NCBI GenBank assembly: GCA_002943765.1
Contig: PQWQ01000008.1
Span: forward strand, 1-64,000
DNA: 64,000 bases
Reading direction: 5' to 3'
Origin: Psoroptes ovis
Lineage: Eukaryota > Arthropoda > Arachnida > Sarcoptiformes > Psoroptidae
The notes below the pieces were generated by a model. It ran no database searches. It had not been told where the DNA came from and saw nothing but the letters and a program-made list of their open reading frames with translations. The position numbers and the translations under genes were made by a program. Positions 35,059-48,049 of the stretch are shown here, in pieces; the first letter of the stretch is position 1; the number at the start of each line of letters is the position of its first letter.

Positions 35059-35988
35059 ATACAATTCAAATGATGCTCGATCACGAATTGTAATTTGTAA
35101 CTAAAGTAAAACTCGACTAAACTAAATGAAGCATTTTTCTTCGTTGAAAAATGACTGAATGAAAATTCAATGAAAGTATTCAATTGCTGGAGGCAATTGC
35201 TGAATATATGTGTTTCTTCATAATTTTTTTAAGGGGCTAAATATTCAAATGATTAACGGATCCATTGAACCCAAAAAATGTTTGAATATTTTCAAATTTG
35301 AACACACGAAAATTTCATTGATCATTAAACATTGAATGCTTAACATGTTTTTCGAGTACATACATACATACATGATGTCTCATTAGATCAATGAAATGAA
35401 CCAATTTCATTTCACGTTTTTCATCATCATCATCGAATAACTGTGTTGGCAAGCTTACTTTCCAATGATCTACGCCAGGCATCTTAAGATGCTCAGCCAT
35501 TCAATCTTTGAATCTTTGATCTAAGAAATGAGAGAGAGAGAAAACGAAAATTTTCGATGAGCGAAAACATCGATGATCCAATCGTTGATTTCGTTGATAA
35601 TCAATAATCACCATGATCATCATCATCATCATCATCGTTCGATACACTTATCAGTGTCTGGTATGCAGGTATATGCCTCATGTATACCTTTGCATACCTA
35701 ATGTATACCTGTTGCGTGTGTGTGTGTGTGTGTAAATGTGCAGTGTATAGTCAGGCATCTAAGGTATATACCTTGGATAGCTGAGTGTTCAGCAATTTAA
35801 AGCAGAAAATTCACCAAATTTGATCTTCGATCCTTCGATCTTTGATCTAATCTAATCTGATCGATTCGATGATTCGAATTAATGTCTAATAATGATAATA
35901 ATTTGATCTATTAATATGATTCGAAAATCATTATTATTATTATTTATTTATTTATAAATCAATGAATGATAAGCAAATGGTATTAGTA

Positions 35989-36068
35989 TTAGGTTGTCCA
36001 GAAAGTTCTTGCCGATTTTCGCACAGCTACTTGCATTGAAAACGGCAAGCACTTATCGGACAACCTAA
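35989..36068. repeat. MITE, intermediate between subfamilies
   Basis: TTAGGTTGTCCAGAAAG ... CTTATCGGACAACCTAA. The left arm is like subfamily I but the right arm GGCAAGCACTTATC is like subfamily III. Confidence 0.9.
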
Positions 36069-36274
36069 TAAATGATTGAATTTTGAAAATTTTGATGGCA
36101 AATTTTATAATTTATTCATAATATTTATTCATTTGAAAAGGATTAATTAACATTTTTTTTTCGGAGAAAAAAAAATTCAAAAAAACTAAATAATTCAATA
36201 ATAATTTATTCACATGTAATATATCGAAATATATTTATTTATTTATTTATTAATATATGTATTAATTAAAATAC

Positions 36275-36396
36275 AAGGTTTAAAGTTTTAATTCGGAGTT
36301 TTAAAATTAATTTTCGTAATTTTGAATGAAATTTCACAATGATCAATTATGAAATTCATGTTTAAAACAATGAATTAAAACTTTAAAATTTTGTGC
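36275..36396. repeat. Second inverted-repeat family, copy 1
   Basis: Left end AAGGTTTAAAGTTTTAATTC, right end GAATTAAAACTTTAAAATTT, with TTTTCGTAATTTTGAA inside. Confidence 0.75.
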
Positions 36397-37129
36397 ATAC
36401 CATAAAAATGTTAAGAAAATGAAAATCTATGAAGAAATCATTGATTAATCATAGTCACCGATATAGTTAATTATAATCTATGAGCTGTATTGCAAGTGGT
36501 GTGTGTATGTTGATGATGTGTATTTCAATGTATTTCCAGTAAAAATATGTAGGTCAATATGTTATTCGAATGTTTTCGAATTTGTTTCGATTTTGAACCT
36601 GATTAATTCACATCTTAATATGCCGTAAGATTTCGATGATTTGCCTGAAGATTTTTCTTGTTAGGAGAAATGAATCATTTTCGTTCGATTTGAAATCATA
36701 TATGAATCAGCTGATGGGGCGTTGTCCCGGGTAGCTGTGTGACCGAATCACTATCACCTTATCTCAAGGTCCGTACCTTAATATCCATTCTTTAGTTCTA
36801 ATCTTTTAGGTTATAATCCTTGATCTTTGATCTTTTAGTGTCTCAATCTTAGAGGTTCAAATCCTTATCGGATCTTCGATTCGTACCTCAAATCGATACC
36901 TTTTAGCTTTGTAACCATCGATTAACCTGTTGATTTATTTGTTGTTTGAATTTATACCTGTTCATACCTTTATTTGCAACAATTCAAGACGTTTATCTTG
37001 CGTAGAATGAGCGAACTAAATTTAGATCAAATCAAATTAAAAAAAACGAAAAAAATTTGATTTAAATACATGGTCATTGACCAAATCAAACATAGATTAA
37101 TTTATTCAGGTTAAAAGCTTTGAAATATT

Positions 37130-37210
37130 TCAGGTTGTCCGGAAAGTTCTGGCCGATTTTCGATGAGCAATTCTATCGGATGGAGCAGAATGAACTTTTC
37201 GGACAATCTT
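37130..37210 (+). repeat. MITE subfamily I
   Basis: TCAGGTTGTCCGGAAAG ... TTTTCGGACAATCTTT. Confidence 0.88.
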
Positions 37211-37499
37211 TGATAAAAGCGAATTTGATTTTCAGAGATTTTCGGAGATATTTTTTTTAATTAAAAAAACTCTCAGCCAAGCCACGCAAGCTATGGTAAT
37301 GTCAATGCTATTTTAAATGCTGCGGCATTTCAAGAGGATGAAGATCATTGCTTAGATTTGGATCAATACGGGTTTATTTTTGCTTTCTTTAATTCATCCA
37401 CATCATCATTAGCTGCTGCTGCTACGCAAGCTGCGTAACATGATGTGGATGATGATTAATATTTCTCGAATTTTTTCACCTTTTACATATTTTTAAATA

Positions 37500-37581
37500 T
37501 TATGTTGTCCGTAAAGTTTTGGCCGATTTTCGATGAGCAACTCTATCGAAATGAGCGGAATGAATTTTTCGGACAACCTAG
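37500..37581 (+). repeat. MITE subfamily I
   Basis: TTATGTTGTCCGTAAAG ... TTTTCGGACAACCTAG. Confidence 0.88.
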
Positions 37582-38677
37582 ATTATGTAAGACATCAACA
37601 TTTTCTTCGAGATTATTTTTAATTTAAAAGGTTTCATTCTTATCTTTCGAAAGGTTATTTTTATAAATATCCCTTGATGAATACTTTTAAATATATCTTC
37701 AATGATGAGATACCTTTTCACTTGTATTTGGTGATTTCACCAAATTATCAAATTCGAATCGGTATGTTAATCAATTCTAAGTTTTCTAATACCTTATACC
37801 AATTCCATAACCCTTTTTCTGGAAATTATTTCTCATTGATGATATTGTAACTTGCTCTGAGTATTTTTTTTTCACTGATGATTTGCAAATGTTTATAATC
37901 AGGTATGTATAAGGTTTAAGCCTTATAAAAATTTGGTTTCTTTTGTAGCATTAATCGTAGGTAGTTTAATGCCTATGAGGTATGTGTAGGGATGCACAAA
38001 TATACACCACACATATTTAGACCGAATATGCTTGATCTAGTTCAGTATTTATTTAGTAGACTACTGACCATATAATCTTCGGAAGATTAGTAATCAATTT
38101 ATGACCATTACCAAGCACTGCTGCGCATCATTTGAGAGGCTTAAAGCTTTTTTTAACTGGTCGCCGCCGGTCTAATTTCATTTTCACCTTTGTTTTTCAT
38201 TCAATTTAATGGTTATTACTCGACTAAATTTGCATAATTGTACCTGGTAGATTAAAATTTTTCAAATATTTTCAAAGGTTTTAAAAGTTTTATGAAAGGT
38301 TTTTCAAAGGTATCAATCGGTGCAGATGTTCGTTCGAAATGAATCGAAATTTGATCTTTTTTTTGGCCTGGAAACGTCGCTGGCAAAATTTCCCAGTGAT
38401 ACAGGAGCAATCAAACGGTCAAAGGCTGTAGTTTTTTACTCGATTTTTCACAAAAATTACAGCAGTGAAAACGACCATATTTAAGCTGGTTATACGCCCA
38501 CGTACCGCATTCGTACTTACACAGAGAATTAAGCCACCTACAAACCCTGAACAAAAACAAACAAATGAAAACAATTTTCAAGTGTCAATTCAGTGATTCA
38601 ATTTTGGGTGAAATACAAAAGAAGAAATTTGAAAAATTTTACCTTAAGAAAACTTCAACATATTTCTACACCAAATA

Positions 38678-38759
38678 TTAGGCTGTCCGAAAAGTTCATC
38701 CCGCTTTATCACAATAGAGTTGGTCATTAAAATCTGCCAGAACTTTCCGGGCAACCTAA
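38678..38759 (-). repeat. MITE subfamily I
   Basis: TTAGGCTGTCCGAAAAG ... TTTCCGGGCAACCTAA with TA on the left. Confidence 0.9.
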
Positions 38760-39122
38760 TAATTCTTCGACCAATCAATTGATCGATTGATCGACCTAAA
38801 TTCAATCATATTGATCAAATCCGATTTTCAAATAGAAATTCAATGAAGCTTGAAAAATTTTGATTTGAATGAAAAATTTTTCCATTGAAAATCAATGGAA
38901 ATCAATAGAAAATCAATGGAACATTTAAATTGAATCAAAAAAAAAAAAAAAAAAATCTGAAAAAATTCAAAAAAAAATACCCGAGCCACAATCTTTTAAT
39001 TATTATAATTATCAAACAATTCAATTATATGATTTGAGGCTATTGTTATTTTCAAATGATTCAAAGAATTATTTCGTTTTGTTTGTTTTCATTGATTTGT
39101 TTTGTTTATTTACTTTGATTAA

Positions 39123-39203
39123 TTAGGTTGTCCGAGAGGTTTTGGCCAATTTTCATGAGCAACTCTATCGGATTAAGCAGAATGAACTTTTCGGACAACC
39201 TAA
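39123..39203 (+). repeat. MITE subfamily I
   Basis: TTAGGTTGTCCGAGAGG ... TTTTCGGACAACCTAA, centre GAGCAACTCTATCGG. Confidence 0.92.
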
Positions 39204-39844
39204 TGTATTTTTTCTAATCCTTCTTATAAAGTTCCTTTTGAATTAAATCGAATCGAATTGAATTGAATTGAATCGATAATTGGGCAATAATTGATTGAAT
39301 TGATCGAGTCTCTCTCTCTCTCTGTGTGTATATTATCTCTGAATATCTGTCGTATCCTCTTTGTGCATATTCATATTCTTCGAAAATTACTTTGAAACAA
39401 TTGGCCAGAAATTTTGTTTACGGAAATTTTCAATTGATCACCATAAAGCTATGTATGAATTGTCATTTTGTTTTCAAATCAATTTTTCAAATCAATTGTC
39501 AATCATCGAATAATTATCAATGACGATTTTCGAATAGTTTTTTTCATCAATTTTCAATTGTCATTGTTGTTCAATTGGTAGGGATAATTATTTTTTTTTT
39601 TTTTTTTAATGACAAATAATTTACAATTGACAATCATCATGGTTTCGGAAAAACAATAGCCTTTTGGATTTTGTTGTCATTGTTTTAGGTTTCTGTCTTT
39701 GTTTTTGACTTGTCTTTGTGTTTGTCCACATACACACGATTGAAAAATAGACATAAATGTTTCCTGGAATTTGGTTTTCCTTGTTGGAAATATATTTTTT
39801 TTTTTTTTTTTGGCCAAACAAAATAATATTTTTGATCAAATATA

Positions 39845-39925
39845 TTAGGCTGTCCGAAAAGTTATGGCAGATTTTCATGAGCAACTCCAATTGATTAAGC
39901 GGAATAAACTTTTCGGACAACCTAA
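39845..39925 (+). repeat. MITE subfamily I
   Basis: TTAGGCTGTCCGAAAAG ... TTTTCGGACAACCTAA with TA on both sides. Confidence 0.92.
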
Positions 39926-40285
39926 TATTTTTGAACTGATCAATCGATCAATTGATTTCAGTTAAACATCACATCACCACATAACAAATATTTTTAGTCA
40001 AAATACGTGATAACAAACGTGATTTGGTTTTTTCTTTTTGCTGGCAGAAGATAATAACAGCAATTACTACGTGCTCACGTACGTAGTAATTCAACAGGTT
40101 GACAGGTCACTTAAATTGTGGTCAAAATGTTTTCAAATCACTTGTAATTTCGTGTAATTTAAGTCTTGGACTTTCAATTTCATTTCGGGTCATGTTTTTA
40201 CCTGTGTATTTATTTACCAGTTGTGTTTACCTTAGTATTTAATTGATTTTAAACAAATAATTAATTTGAACAAATATTTATATTA

Positions 40286-40366
40286 TTAGGTTGTCCGAAA
40301 AGTTTTGGCCGATTTTTATGAACGATTTCGATTGATTAAATGGAATGAACTTTTCGGACAACCAAA
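40286..40366 (+). repeat. MITE subfamily I
   Basis: TTAGGTTGTCCGAAAAG ... TTTTCGGACAACCAAA. Confidence 0.9.
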
Positions 40367-41188
40367 TAATTGTAATCGATCATCAACAATTGAACACAAT
40401 GATCAATGATTAATTGTTTTGTTGTGTTTAGTTTACATACGAACGATACAACAATAATACCATTGAAATAAATCATAGACCAAAACAAACAAATACATCT
40501 CGATAATCACCGAATAATAATTACAGGTAAACAAAACAAAGCTAATACCTTATAATTGTGGCTTGCTTTTTAAGCATCCACATTAAATGTTTACAACAGA
40601 GAAACATAAAATATAGATGAATCATGATTTATTTCTTCTACGAATATCTTCCGATCAATAATTATCAATCATTAATCAGTGTGTGTTTGTACACATGTGT
40701 ATGTCTCTATATGGATTCATTTCGATTTCGAAACATTTCGGTGAGAAACATTTCGGTAAATCAATTTTGGGTAAAAAAAAACGAAAATAAAATTCCCGGG
40801 AAACTTTTCAATTTGATATTTTTCAAATCTTTGAAATTTCTCGAAGATTTCAAAGATTTGAAATTGAATTTGAATTCACATTCAAATGCGAAGAAATCAA
40901 AATTAATTCAAATTCAAAGAAATCAAATTAATTCAAAAATCAATTTCAGAGCAAAATTTTCCAAAATTGATTTCTCCGAAATTGATTTTCTCGAAAAAAA
41001 AATCTGAAATTTTTACTGGTCAAAAATAGAGCTCTGAAAATGATTACTTGGTCAAAATCGTAGAAGTGATCACCAGAGATAAATCGCCAGATACTATGTC
41101 AGATCAAATATAAATAAATAAATAAATAATTATACACCAAAAATAAACATCTTATTTGAGTCGTTGTTTGATTGTACAATGAGATATA

Positions 41189-41271
41189 TTAGATTGTCCG
41201 AAAAGTTTTGGCCGATTTTCATCCAGCAACTCTATGATGATTAACCGGCCAAAACTTTTCGGACAATCTAA
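41189..41271 (+). repeat. MITE subfamily I
   Basis: TTAGATTGTCCGAAAAG ... TTTTCGGACAATCTAA. The inner arms TTTTGGCCG and CGGCCAAAA also pair. Confidence 0.92.
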
Positions 41272-41500
41272 TGTTTGAATTGAAAATTGAATTTAATTAA
41301 TATTTCTAATTTCAATTTCAATTCAAAGCTTTCTTTTTTTGGAAAAATGAAAAAAAAAACGAAAATAATTAATGTTTGTCTTGTCTTTATTTATATTCGG
41401 TCGTTCGTTTATATTTACATGGTTAATACCTGATAAGTTAATAGGCTAAAATTACAGATGAATTTTGCTTGTTTTATGATCAAAAAGATGCATAAATATA

Positions 41501-41582
41501 TTAGGTTTTCCGAAAAGTTCATTCCGTTTAATCCGAATAGAGTTGCTCATGAAAATCGGCCAAAACTTTTCGGACAACCTAA
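41501..41582 (-). repeat. MITE subfamily I
   Basis: TTAGGTTTTCCGAAAAG ... TTTTCGGACAACCTAA with TA on both sides. Confidence 0.92.
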
Positions 41583-41905
41583 TATAAGCCTAGCTAACTT
41601 TCAGCAAATTTTCGAACAGATTTCTGGCAAATTTCAAAGCATGTATAGCTCTGTTACCTGTAACGGATTCGCTTTTTGAAAATTGAAAAATCAATCTGAA
41701 CCTGAACAACCTGTTGCTTGTAGTTGAATTCAATTTCATCTTTTCATTTCATACCAATTATTATCGTGATTTTCGATGTTCGATATAATCATTTCATAGC
41801 ATTCAAGTAACAAATAATCTCTTATCTATTTCGGTCTTAACCATTCTGGTTGTTTGTATAGTAAGACCTGTAAATAGCAATAAATAAAAATGTCCATCAA
41901 TGCCC

Positions 41906-42048
41906 AAGGTTTCAAAAAAGTTTTAATTCGAAAGTTTTTGAAATTGAATTTCGTAGTTTTCAAATTGAATTTCGTAATTATACAATTGAAAATTACATTC
42001 GAAAAGTACGAAATTCAATTTCAAAACTCCGAATTAAAACTTGAAACC
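41906..42048. repeat. Second inverted-repeat family, copy 2
   Basis: Left part AAAGTTTTAATTCGAAAG, right part CTCCGAATTAAAACTTGAAA. Internal AATTGAATTTCGTA occurs twice, making it longer than copy 1. Confidence 0.8.
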
Positions 42049-42207
42049 GTGTACAAATGTATTTCGTATTAAATATTTATTTTACCTGTAAACATAAATA
42101 CAAAATTTATTTACCTGTAAATTAATAATAATGTTGTTTGTTGATTGTTTGTTTGATCTGGTCTTGTCTTGGCTATTTTTATAAATATTTTTTCAAAAAT
42201 AAATATA

Positions 42208-42288
42208 TTAGGTTGTCCTATAAGTTTTTGCCAATTTTCTCATTATTCCCTACGATATAATCGGCATAAACTTTCCGGACGACCTAAT
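42208..42288. repeat. MITE subfamily II
   Basis: TTAGGTTGTCCTATAAG ... TTTCCGGACGACCTAA, with CTACGATATAATCGGC at the right arm. Confidence 0.9.
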
Positions 42289-43158
42289 ATTTTCAATTTG
42301 TTGTTTTCAATCGGCAAAAATATTCGTGTTGAAAATTTGGAAAAAATTCGAAATTATTTCAACTCTTTTAACCCTTTCAAATGTTGGAATAAATATTTAC
42401 CTGACAAGTTTATACACAGCCAGCAAGCTGTTTGCTGGCTGGCTGAATTTACCTGGCATTTAATTGAATTTGTATGGCGCAATTTCAAGTATTTCAAGTA
42501 TTGTCCATGTGTTTTGAGTGATTCACTGTGTCGAATGTCAAAATGTTTTGACATCAAACAACATTGTTCTTACATTGATTCGATTATATTATTCAACAAG
42601 ATGTTCACCCTGTTAACCTGTTAAGATGTTTACCTGTAAACCTTTATTTTCTTTGTTTATTTTTGTGTGTTTTCCCATTGAATCAAAGATAAATATTTAC
42701 AGGTAAACATCTTTACAGGTTAACAGGTAAACATCATTGGATAAAAGTCAAAGGATTAAGCCTTTGAATTTGAGAAAATAAAAATGTTTGAAAAGTGAAT
42801 AAAAGGGTTAAAAAGGTATTTGAGATGAATGAAAGAGAAAATTTCCCGTAATTTTCACTCGAAGATTCATTGAATTCAATGAAACAATTGACCTGTTAAA
42901 TTACCTGGTAAAAACATTTTCATTTCACTTTGAAAATCAATTGGCAGATGTTTGATTCGGGCATTATTTTCATCGTGATGATGTACAAATGAATGAGGTT
43001 GATTGTATGAGGTATTAACCTTTGTGTATGTATGTATGATGGCATGAACAACCGAATCAATGTGTTTTCACTTTTTAGAATATTTCTTCTTGTTCTGGTC
43101 GTTTTTCCATTTTCCATAAATCACAAATGATTTTTTTTTCGGTACTTGTTCAATTTCA

Positions 43159-43180
43159 ATCGATCGATCGATCGATCGAT
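43159..43180. repeat. ATCG microsatellite
   Basis: About five perfect copies of the self-complementary tetramer ATCG. Confidence 0.9.
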
Positions 43181-43355
43181 TTTGATTTTGATTGATTGAT
43201 TAGTTTAGTTAATGAATGTAAGTTTTACCGCGTAAATTTACCCGTAAATTTTCCAGGAAAATTTACCAGGTGATTTCACCGGGTAAATTCATCGATACGC
43301 AGCTATTAACAACAGTCAATCGATTGTAGAAATTCAGGAATAATCGAAAAAATAC

Positions 43356-43479
43356 ACAGGGTTTTAAAGTTTTAATTCAGAATTTTAAAGTTGATTTTCG
43401 TAGTTTTGAATGGAAATTTCAAATTATAAAATTACGAAATTGAATTTTAAAACTACGAATTTAAACTTTAAACCCTGTG
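43356..43479. repeat. Second inverted-repeat family, copy 3 (best preserved)
   Basis: Ends ACAGGGTTTTAAAGTTTTAA and AATTTAAACTTTAAACCCTG are nearly complementary. The internal arms GATTTTCGTAGTTTTGAA and AAACTACGAA also pair. Confidence 0.88.
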
Positions 43480-43781
43480 ATTTTCATTTCAATTTGTATA
43501 CATTTGTGAACAGGTAAATTTCACAATAATCTAAAACCAGAAATCGCCGAATACTTAAACGACAGCTTGTACCTGCATCAACTAGTGTTTGCCTTCGTAC
43601 ACAAAGAGTTAATTGAAAAATTTTAAAAAATTCCTGGAAATTTTCTCCGTGGAAACAAAAAAAAAAAATTAATAAATCACCTGTTGTTGATGTCGATATC
43701 GATCATGTATACGTGGTTGATGATGCTGTCGAAGGTATAATACCTCTTATGATTACCCATATAAAAAAAAACATCGAAATA

Positions 43782-43861
43782 TTAGGCTGTCCGATAAGTT
43801 CTTGCCGATTTTCAAATGTTTTTCTACGATATAATCGGCCAGAACTTTTCGGACAACCTAA
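43782..43861. repeat. MITE subfamily II
   Basis: TTAGGCTGTCCGATAAG ... TTTTCGGACAACCTAA with TTCTACGATATAATCGGCC. Confidence 0.92.
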
Positions 43862-44626
43862 CCGAAACATGAACATGCATTCATCGACAACAATCAAAGA
43901 TAATTACTTGTGAATGAACAAAGAAAAATAAATGAATAAATGATTGATACGGAAAAGCATGCGCGACTTTCTCTCAATTTCAACCCTTTCATTTTTTTAT
44001 TTTTTTAATTTAAACCGTTTGCTTCGCGAATATTAATAAATAAATAATAATAATGATGATGTTAATTATGGATATTATTACGAAACATTATCATCATCAT
44101 CGCTATTATTATTATGTATTTTTCATAAGGTATATACCTTATGAAAAAAAACTACACGAAAAAATCAGCTGTCGCAAACCGCAAAAATCCTTAATGATTG
44201 CGGTCTAGCATACCTCTGGTATCGGGCTGCGCAAGCTGTTGAGGCCTGTACCTTCGAGCTCCATTTCGACCCCTTTTCGGTTTCCTCCCACTCCAGCTCT
44301 AGCTAGTTGTCCCTCGAGGGTCACTTTCGCTCCTTTTCTCGCCCCTAGCCTTCGACTACCTTCGAAACAAAACATAACCTTTGAGAAACGTTGTAAAATT
44401 TGAGAAATAAACATATAACGATGAAACAACCACGAAACTCATCATCAACAACAACAACACCATCATTGAATCATCCATACACACATTTACTATGAGATCA
44501 TCATTAAACATATGAATAACTCTTTAATGTTTAGTCTTTATCCACATATCGTTGCGCTTGTTATTGTTGCTGTTAATGTTAATGGTTTCATTTGAAAATC
44601 ATTACACAAACACACACACACAGTTT

Positions 44627-44788
44627 GTTTTATTTAAATTTTTATTTAAAATTTTTAAAATTCATTTTCATAATTTTTAAATTAAATTTCGTAATTTAGC
44701 CCTTTAAAACTACATTCAAAACTCTGAAATTCAATTTGAAAACTACGAAAATTAATTTTAAAATTACGAATTAAAACTTTAAACCTTC
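44627..44788. repeat. Second inverted-repeat family, copy 4 (diverged)
   Basis: The right end TTACGAATTAAAACTTTAAA is well kept and the left end is degraded to T/A-rich sequence. AATTTCGTAATTTAGCC lies inside. Confidence 0.65.
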
Positions 44789-45032
44789 TACTATTTTATT
44801 TTATTTTTTTTTTTGAAATGATACCCGGCTAGTAATAGTAAAATAGTTTATTTTGTGTAAATGGTTTTATGTTACCTGTTCATTCATTCATTATCGTTGA
44901 GCACATTTTGACGATGAAAACAAACAAACAATTGAATGAAAGAAGAAGAATTTACGGAAATGTTTTCCGCTTAAAACTTACTCAGCCCCATTTATCGTTT
45001 CAGTCAGCCAGCCAGCCACCTCTTAGATAATA

Positions 45033-45118
45033 TTAGATTGTCCGAAAAGTTTTGGCCACTTTTCATGCAAGCAACTCTCAATTGATTAAGCGGAATGAAC
45101 TTTTCGGACAGGCCTAAT
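45033..45118 (+). repeat. MITE subfamily I
   Basis: TTAGATTGTCCGAAAAG ... TTTTCGGACAGGCCTAA. A few extra bases in the centre and right end make it 86 bases. Confidence 0.9.
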
Positions 45119-46233
45119 ATGTGTTGAGCCAATAAACGACCGCGGACTTGGAATACTTTTGCACCACACAGGTAAATGAAGATACCACAGGTAAATATAT
45201 AAAAAAAAATACGGGAAATTATTTTTAGGGAAACTTCCCGGCAAACTACGATGAATAAATTCATTAAAAATTAATATTCATTAAAATGAAACAAATGAAT
45301 GAATGAAATTGAAAAAAAAAAAATTACGGAAACTTTCTCGTTTCTAATAACTCAACGCGCAAGTTGCGCATCATCTTCATTATGATGTTTTCATTCATTT
45401 AAAAGGTTTAAAGCTTTTGAAAGATTTCAAAGGTTTTCAATTTTCAAAGGATTCCAATTTTCAATTTTTGATGTTTCAATTTCAGTTGTTGTTATCAGGG
45501 AAAAATTGCCGTAAAAGTTCGCTGATCTTTCCCGGGAATTTTCTCGGATTTCGGGGAAAATTTCCAGGGAGAAATTGATTATTCAATTATCCGCCATTTT
45601 TCTTTATCTGATCAAAAGATTAATCATCGCAGATAATCAGGGATGTTTTAGGTGCAAATCATAAGAAAATTGATTTAATTAAAAGATTATCATTGATCTC
45701 CAATTACTTAGTGGCTGGATGACCCTTGGTGGGATTCGATTTTTATCCACTAAAACCAATACACCCGGGGACACACCTTCACTGATTCATCAGCTATTTT
45801 TAAACAGTGGTATTGTTGGTGGTGGTGGGATGAGGAGATTTTTAATTAAATTTCCCCCCCTCGTACCATTGAAATAGCAAAGACTATATCCTTTAAACCT
45901 TAAGCCTTAAATTAAGATCTTGTCACTCTTTCGTTGCTTTACAGTATAGCTTGCGTAGCTTATCGAAATATGTCATCATTTGTATTTTGTTTATTTTTAC
46001 CTGAGAAAAAATCATTCATAGAAACCATAACATTTGACGGCAAGTTAATTCAAGTATTTCACATTTTAAATTATAATTCTTTCTCGAGAAAGATACATGA
46101 TTAAATGGGTAAAAGAAACAAGAGAAAAAAAATAAGAAAAATGAAAGGGTTGACACCCTATGTTGTAATAACCTGTGTTCTTCGAATAATAATACCAAAT
46201 AAAAAATTTGTTAAACAAAAAATATTTATTATA

Positions 46234-46313
46234 TTAGGTTGTCCGAAAAGTTCTTGCCGCTTTTCCAAATATTTTCTACGATATAACCGGCAAAAACTTT
46301 CCGGACACCTTAA
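46234..46313. repeat. MITE subfamily II
   Basis: TTAGGTTGTCCGAAAAG ... TTTCCGGACACCTTAA with TTCTACGATATAACCGGC. Confidence 0.9.
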
Positions 46314-46783
46314 TAAATCATTATTGGTATTTTCATTATTTCTCGATATTTTTCAATTCACATTTAATGATATTATTGGGTGAAATATATTATAAAATGA
46401 AAAACATCATTACAATCGACTAATATTATCCGAATGTGTCCATATTTATTCATATTCATGTATACTTGACTTGAATACAAATACTTGTCTTGTATTATTA
46501 TTATTATTTTTATTTGGATTTGAATTTAGAAATGAATTTCGATCATTTTTGTATTTGGATTTGAATTTCGATCATTTCAGTATTATCTTCATAATATTTT
46601 CATTATCATCATTTGATCTAAATTCTTAAGAATAATATGTATCATCATTATCATCTTGATTTAAAATAGTATCAAAAAATGTCCATTTGGTATTTGATGG
46701 CCATTTGCCGAATACATCAATGAAAATACATCAATATATTTTTGTTGTATTCATTGTCATTGGAATCATTAAGATCAGATCAA

Positions 46784-46833
46784 ATCATTATCATTATCAT
46801 TATCATTATCATTATCATTATCATTATCATTAT
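46784..46833. repeat. ATCATT hexamer microsatellite
   Basis: About eight perfect copies of ATCATT. Confidence 0.95.
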
Positions 46834-47660
46834 TTGTCATTTTTGTATCTTGAAATAAACAAACGAGGACAAACAAGAATATATGCGTTATCAATGATGA
46901 TGATGGTGATGATGATCATTAGTGAAAATTTCCTTGAAATTCGAAATTTTTCTGGTCGATAATAAAGGGTTGGTCAACGAATGGCGACCGGTCAGTTGGC
47001 GCTCGGTGGTCACCATCACGGTCAATCGTTGGCTGGTGCCTGTCGGCCGGGGCGGTGATTGATGGTTGTCATCTGAGTGGGCGTAGGTGGCAGCAGCGGT
47101 GCTCGATTTTGACCTAGAAAAACAGATATCATTCGACCGTCATCATTCACCAATGGTATTTCGTGGTCAATTTCGCCCAATCAAATGATTGTGGTTGATG
47201 AATGAATGGAATGAAAGGGATAAATGTGAATGGATTGTGGTGATTTATGGGTGAAATTGTCAAGAGAAATTTTTTTCTTCGGGTGACAAATGTCCACTTT
47301 CACATTGTATGTGTGATATATATGTACATTGGTCATTTTCTATGAGGTGGTAACCTACAAAATCCTCGAATGATTGATGATAATGGAATTGATTTGAAGT
47401 GACCACCAGAGACACATATCTCCTCTCTTCTTCCCCCTCAAATATCTCCCCTCTCTCTCTCTTGGCTGAAGGACGATTTCCCTTTTTTCTTATCTTCTCC
47501 TCGGGTGAAAAAAAAATCCATAAATGACGTTACACATATTTTTGACCAATTTAAACCATCGAAAAAAAAATGCCATCATTTTTAAACATTTCTGACCAGT
47601 TTTATACACACACGCCCACACTGGTTTTTTTTCGAAAATCTCGATCGATCTCGAAATGTA

Positions 47661-47740
47661 TTAGGTTGTCCAAAAAGTTATTGCCATTTTAGCAATAGAG
47701 TTGCTTCAGAAAATCGGCCAGAACTTTCCGGACAATGTAA
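47661..47740 (-). repeat. MITE subfamily I
   Basis: TTAGGTTGTCCAAAAAG ... TTTCCGGACAATGTAA. Confidence 0.88.
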
Positions 47741-48049
47741 TATTTCGATTTCAATTTCTTACATTCCATCTTCTCGCGAAGATATTTTTAACACAAATTT
47801 CGACCTCAATAATCAATATTTGATTCAATGAAAAGCCTTGATTAATCGCCTGTTTATCCGTGTGCCCGTCGGGCATACATCGGGTACATATTTATCTACG
47901 AATACATTGACATACATATATTGAAATGCGCGAAATTAGTTGAAACATTTTCAAATATTTTTAAACATTTTTACCTTTGATTAATTTCATAAGGCTAAAG
48001 CCCTTCATAATTGATTGAATCAATATATTTCAATTTTTAAAAAAAATTA

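Noticed and set aside
36854..36864. GGTTCAAATCC, a match to the tRNA B-box
   Set aside because: No cloverleaf can be drawn: the flanking bases do not form the T-arm stem, and there is no A-box or acceptor stem at the right distance.
42169..42624. 151-codon frame in the desert
   Set aside because: Its first 35 codons run through a MITE (42208-42288) and the rest has no coding character or homology that I recognise.
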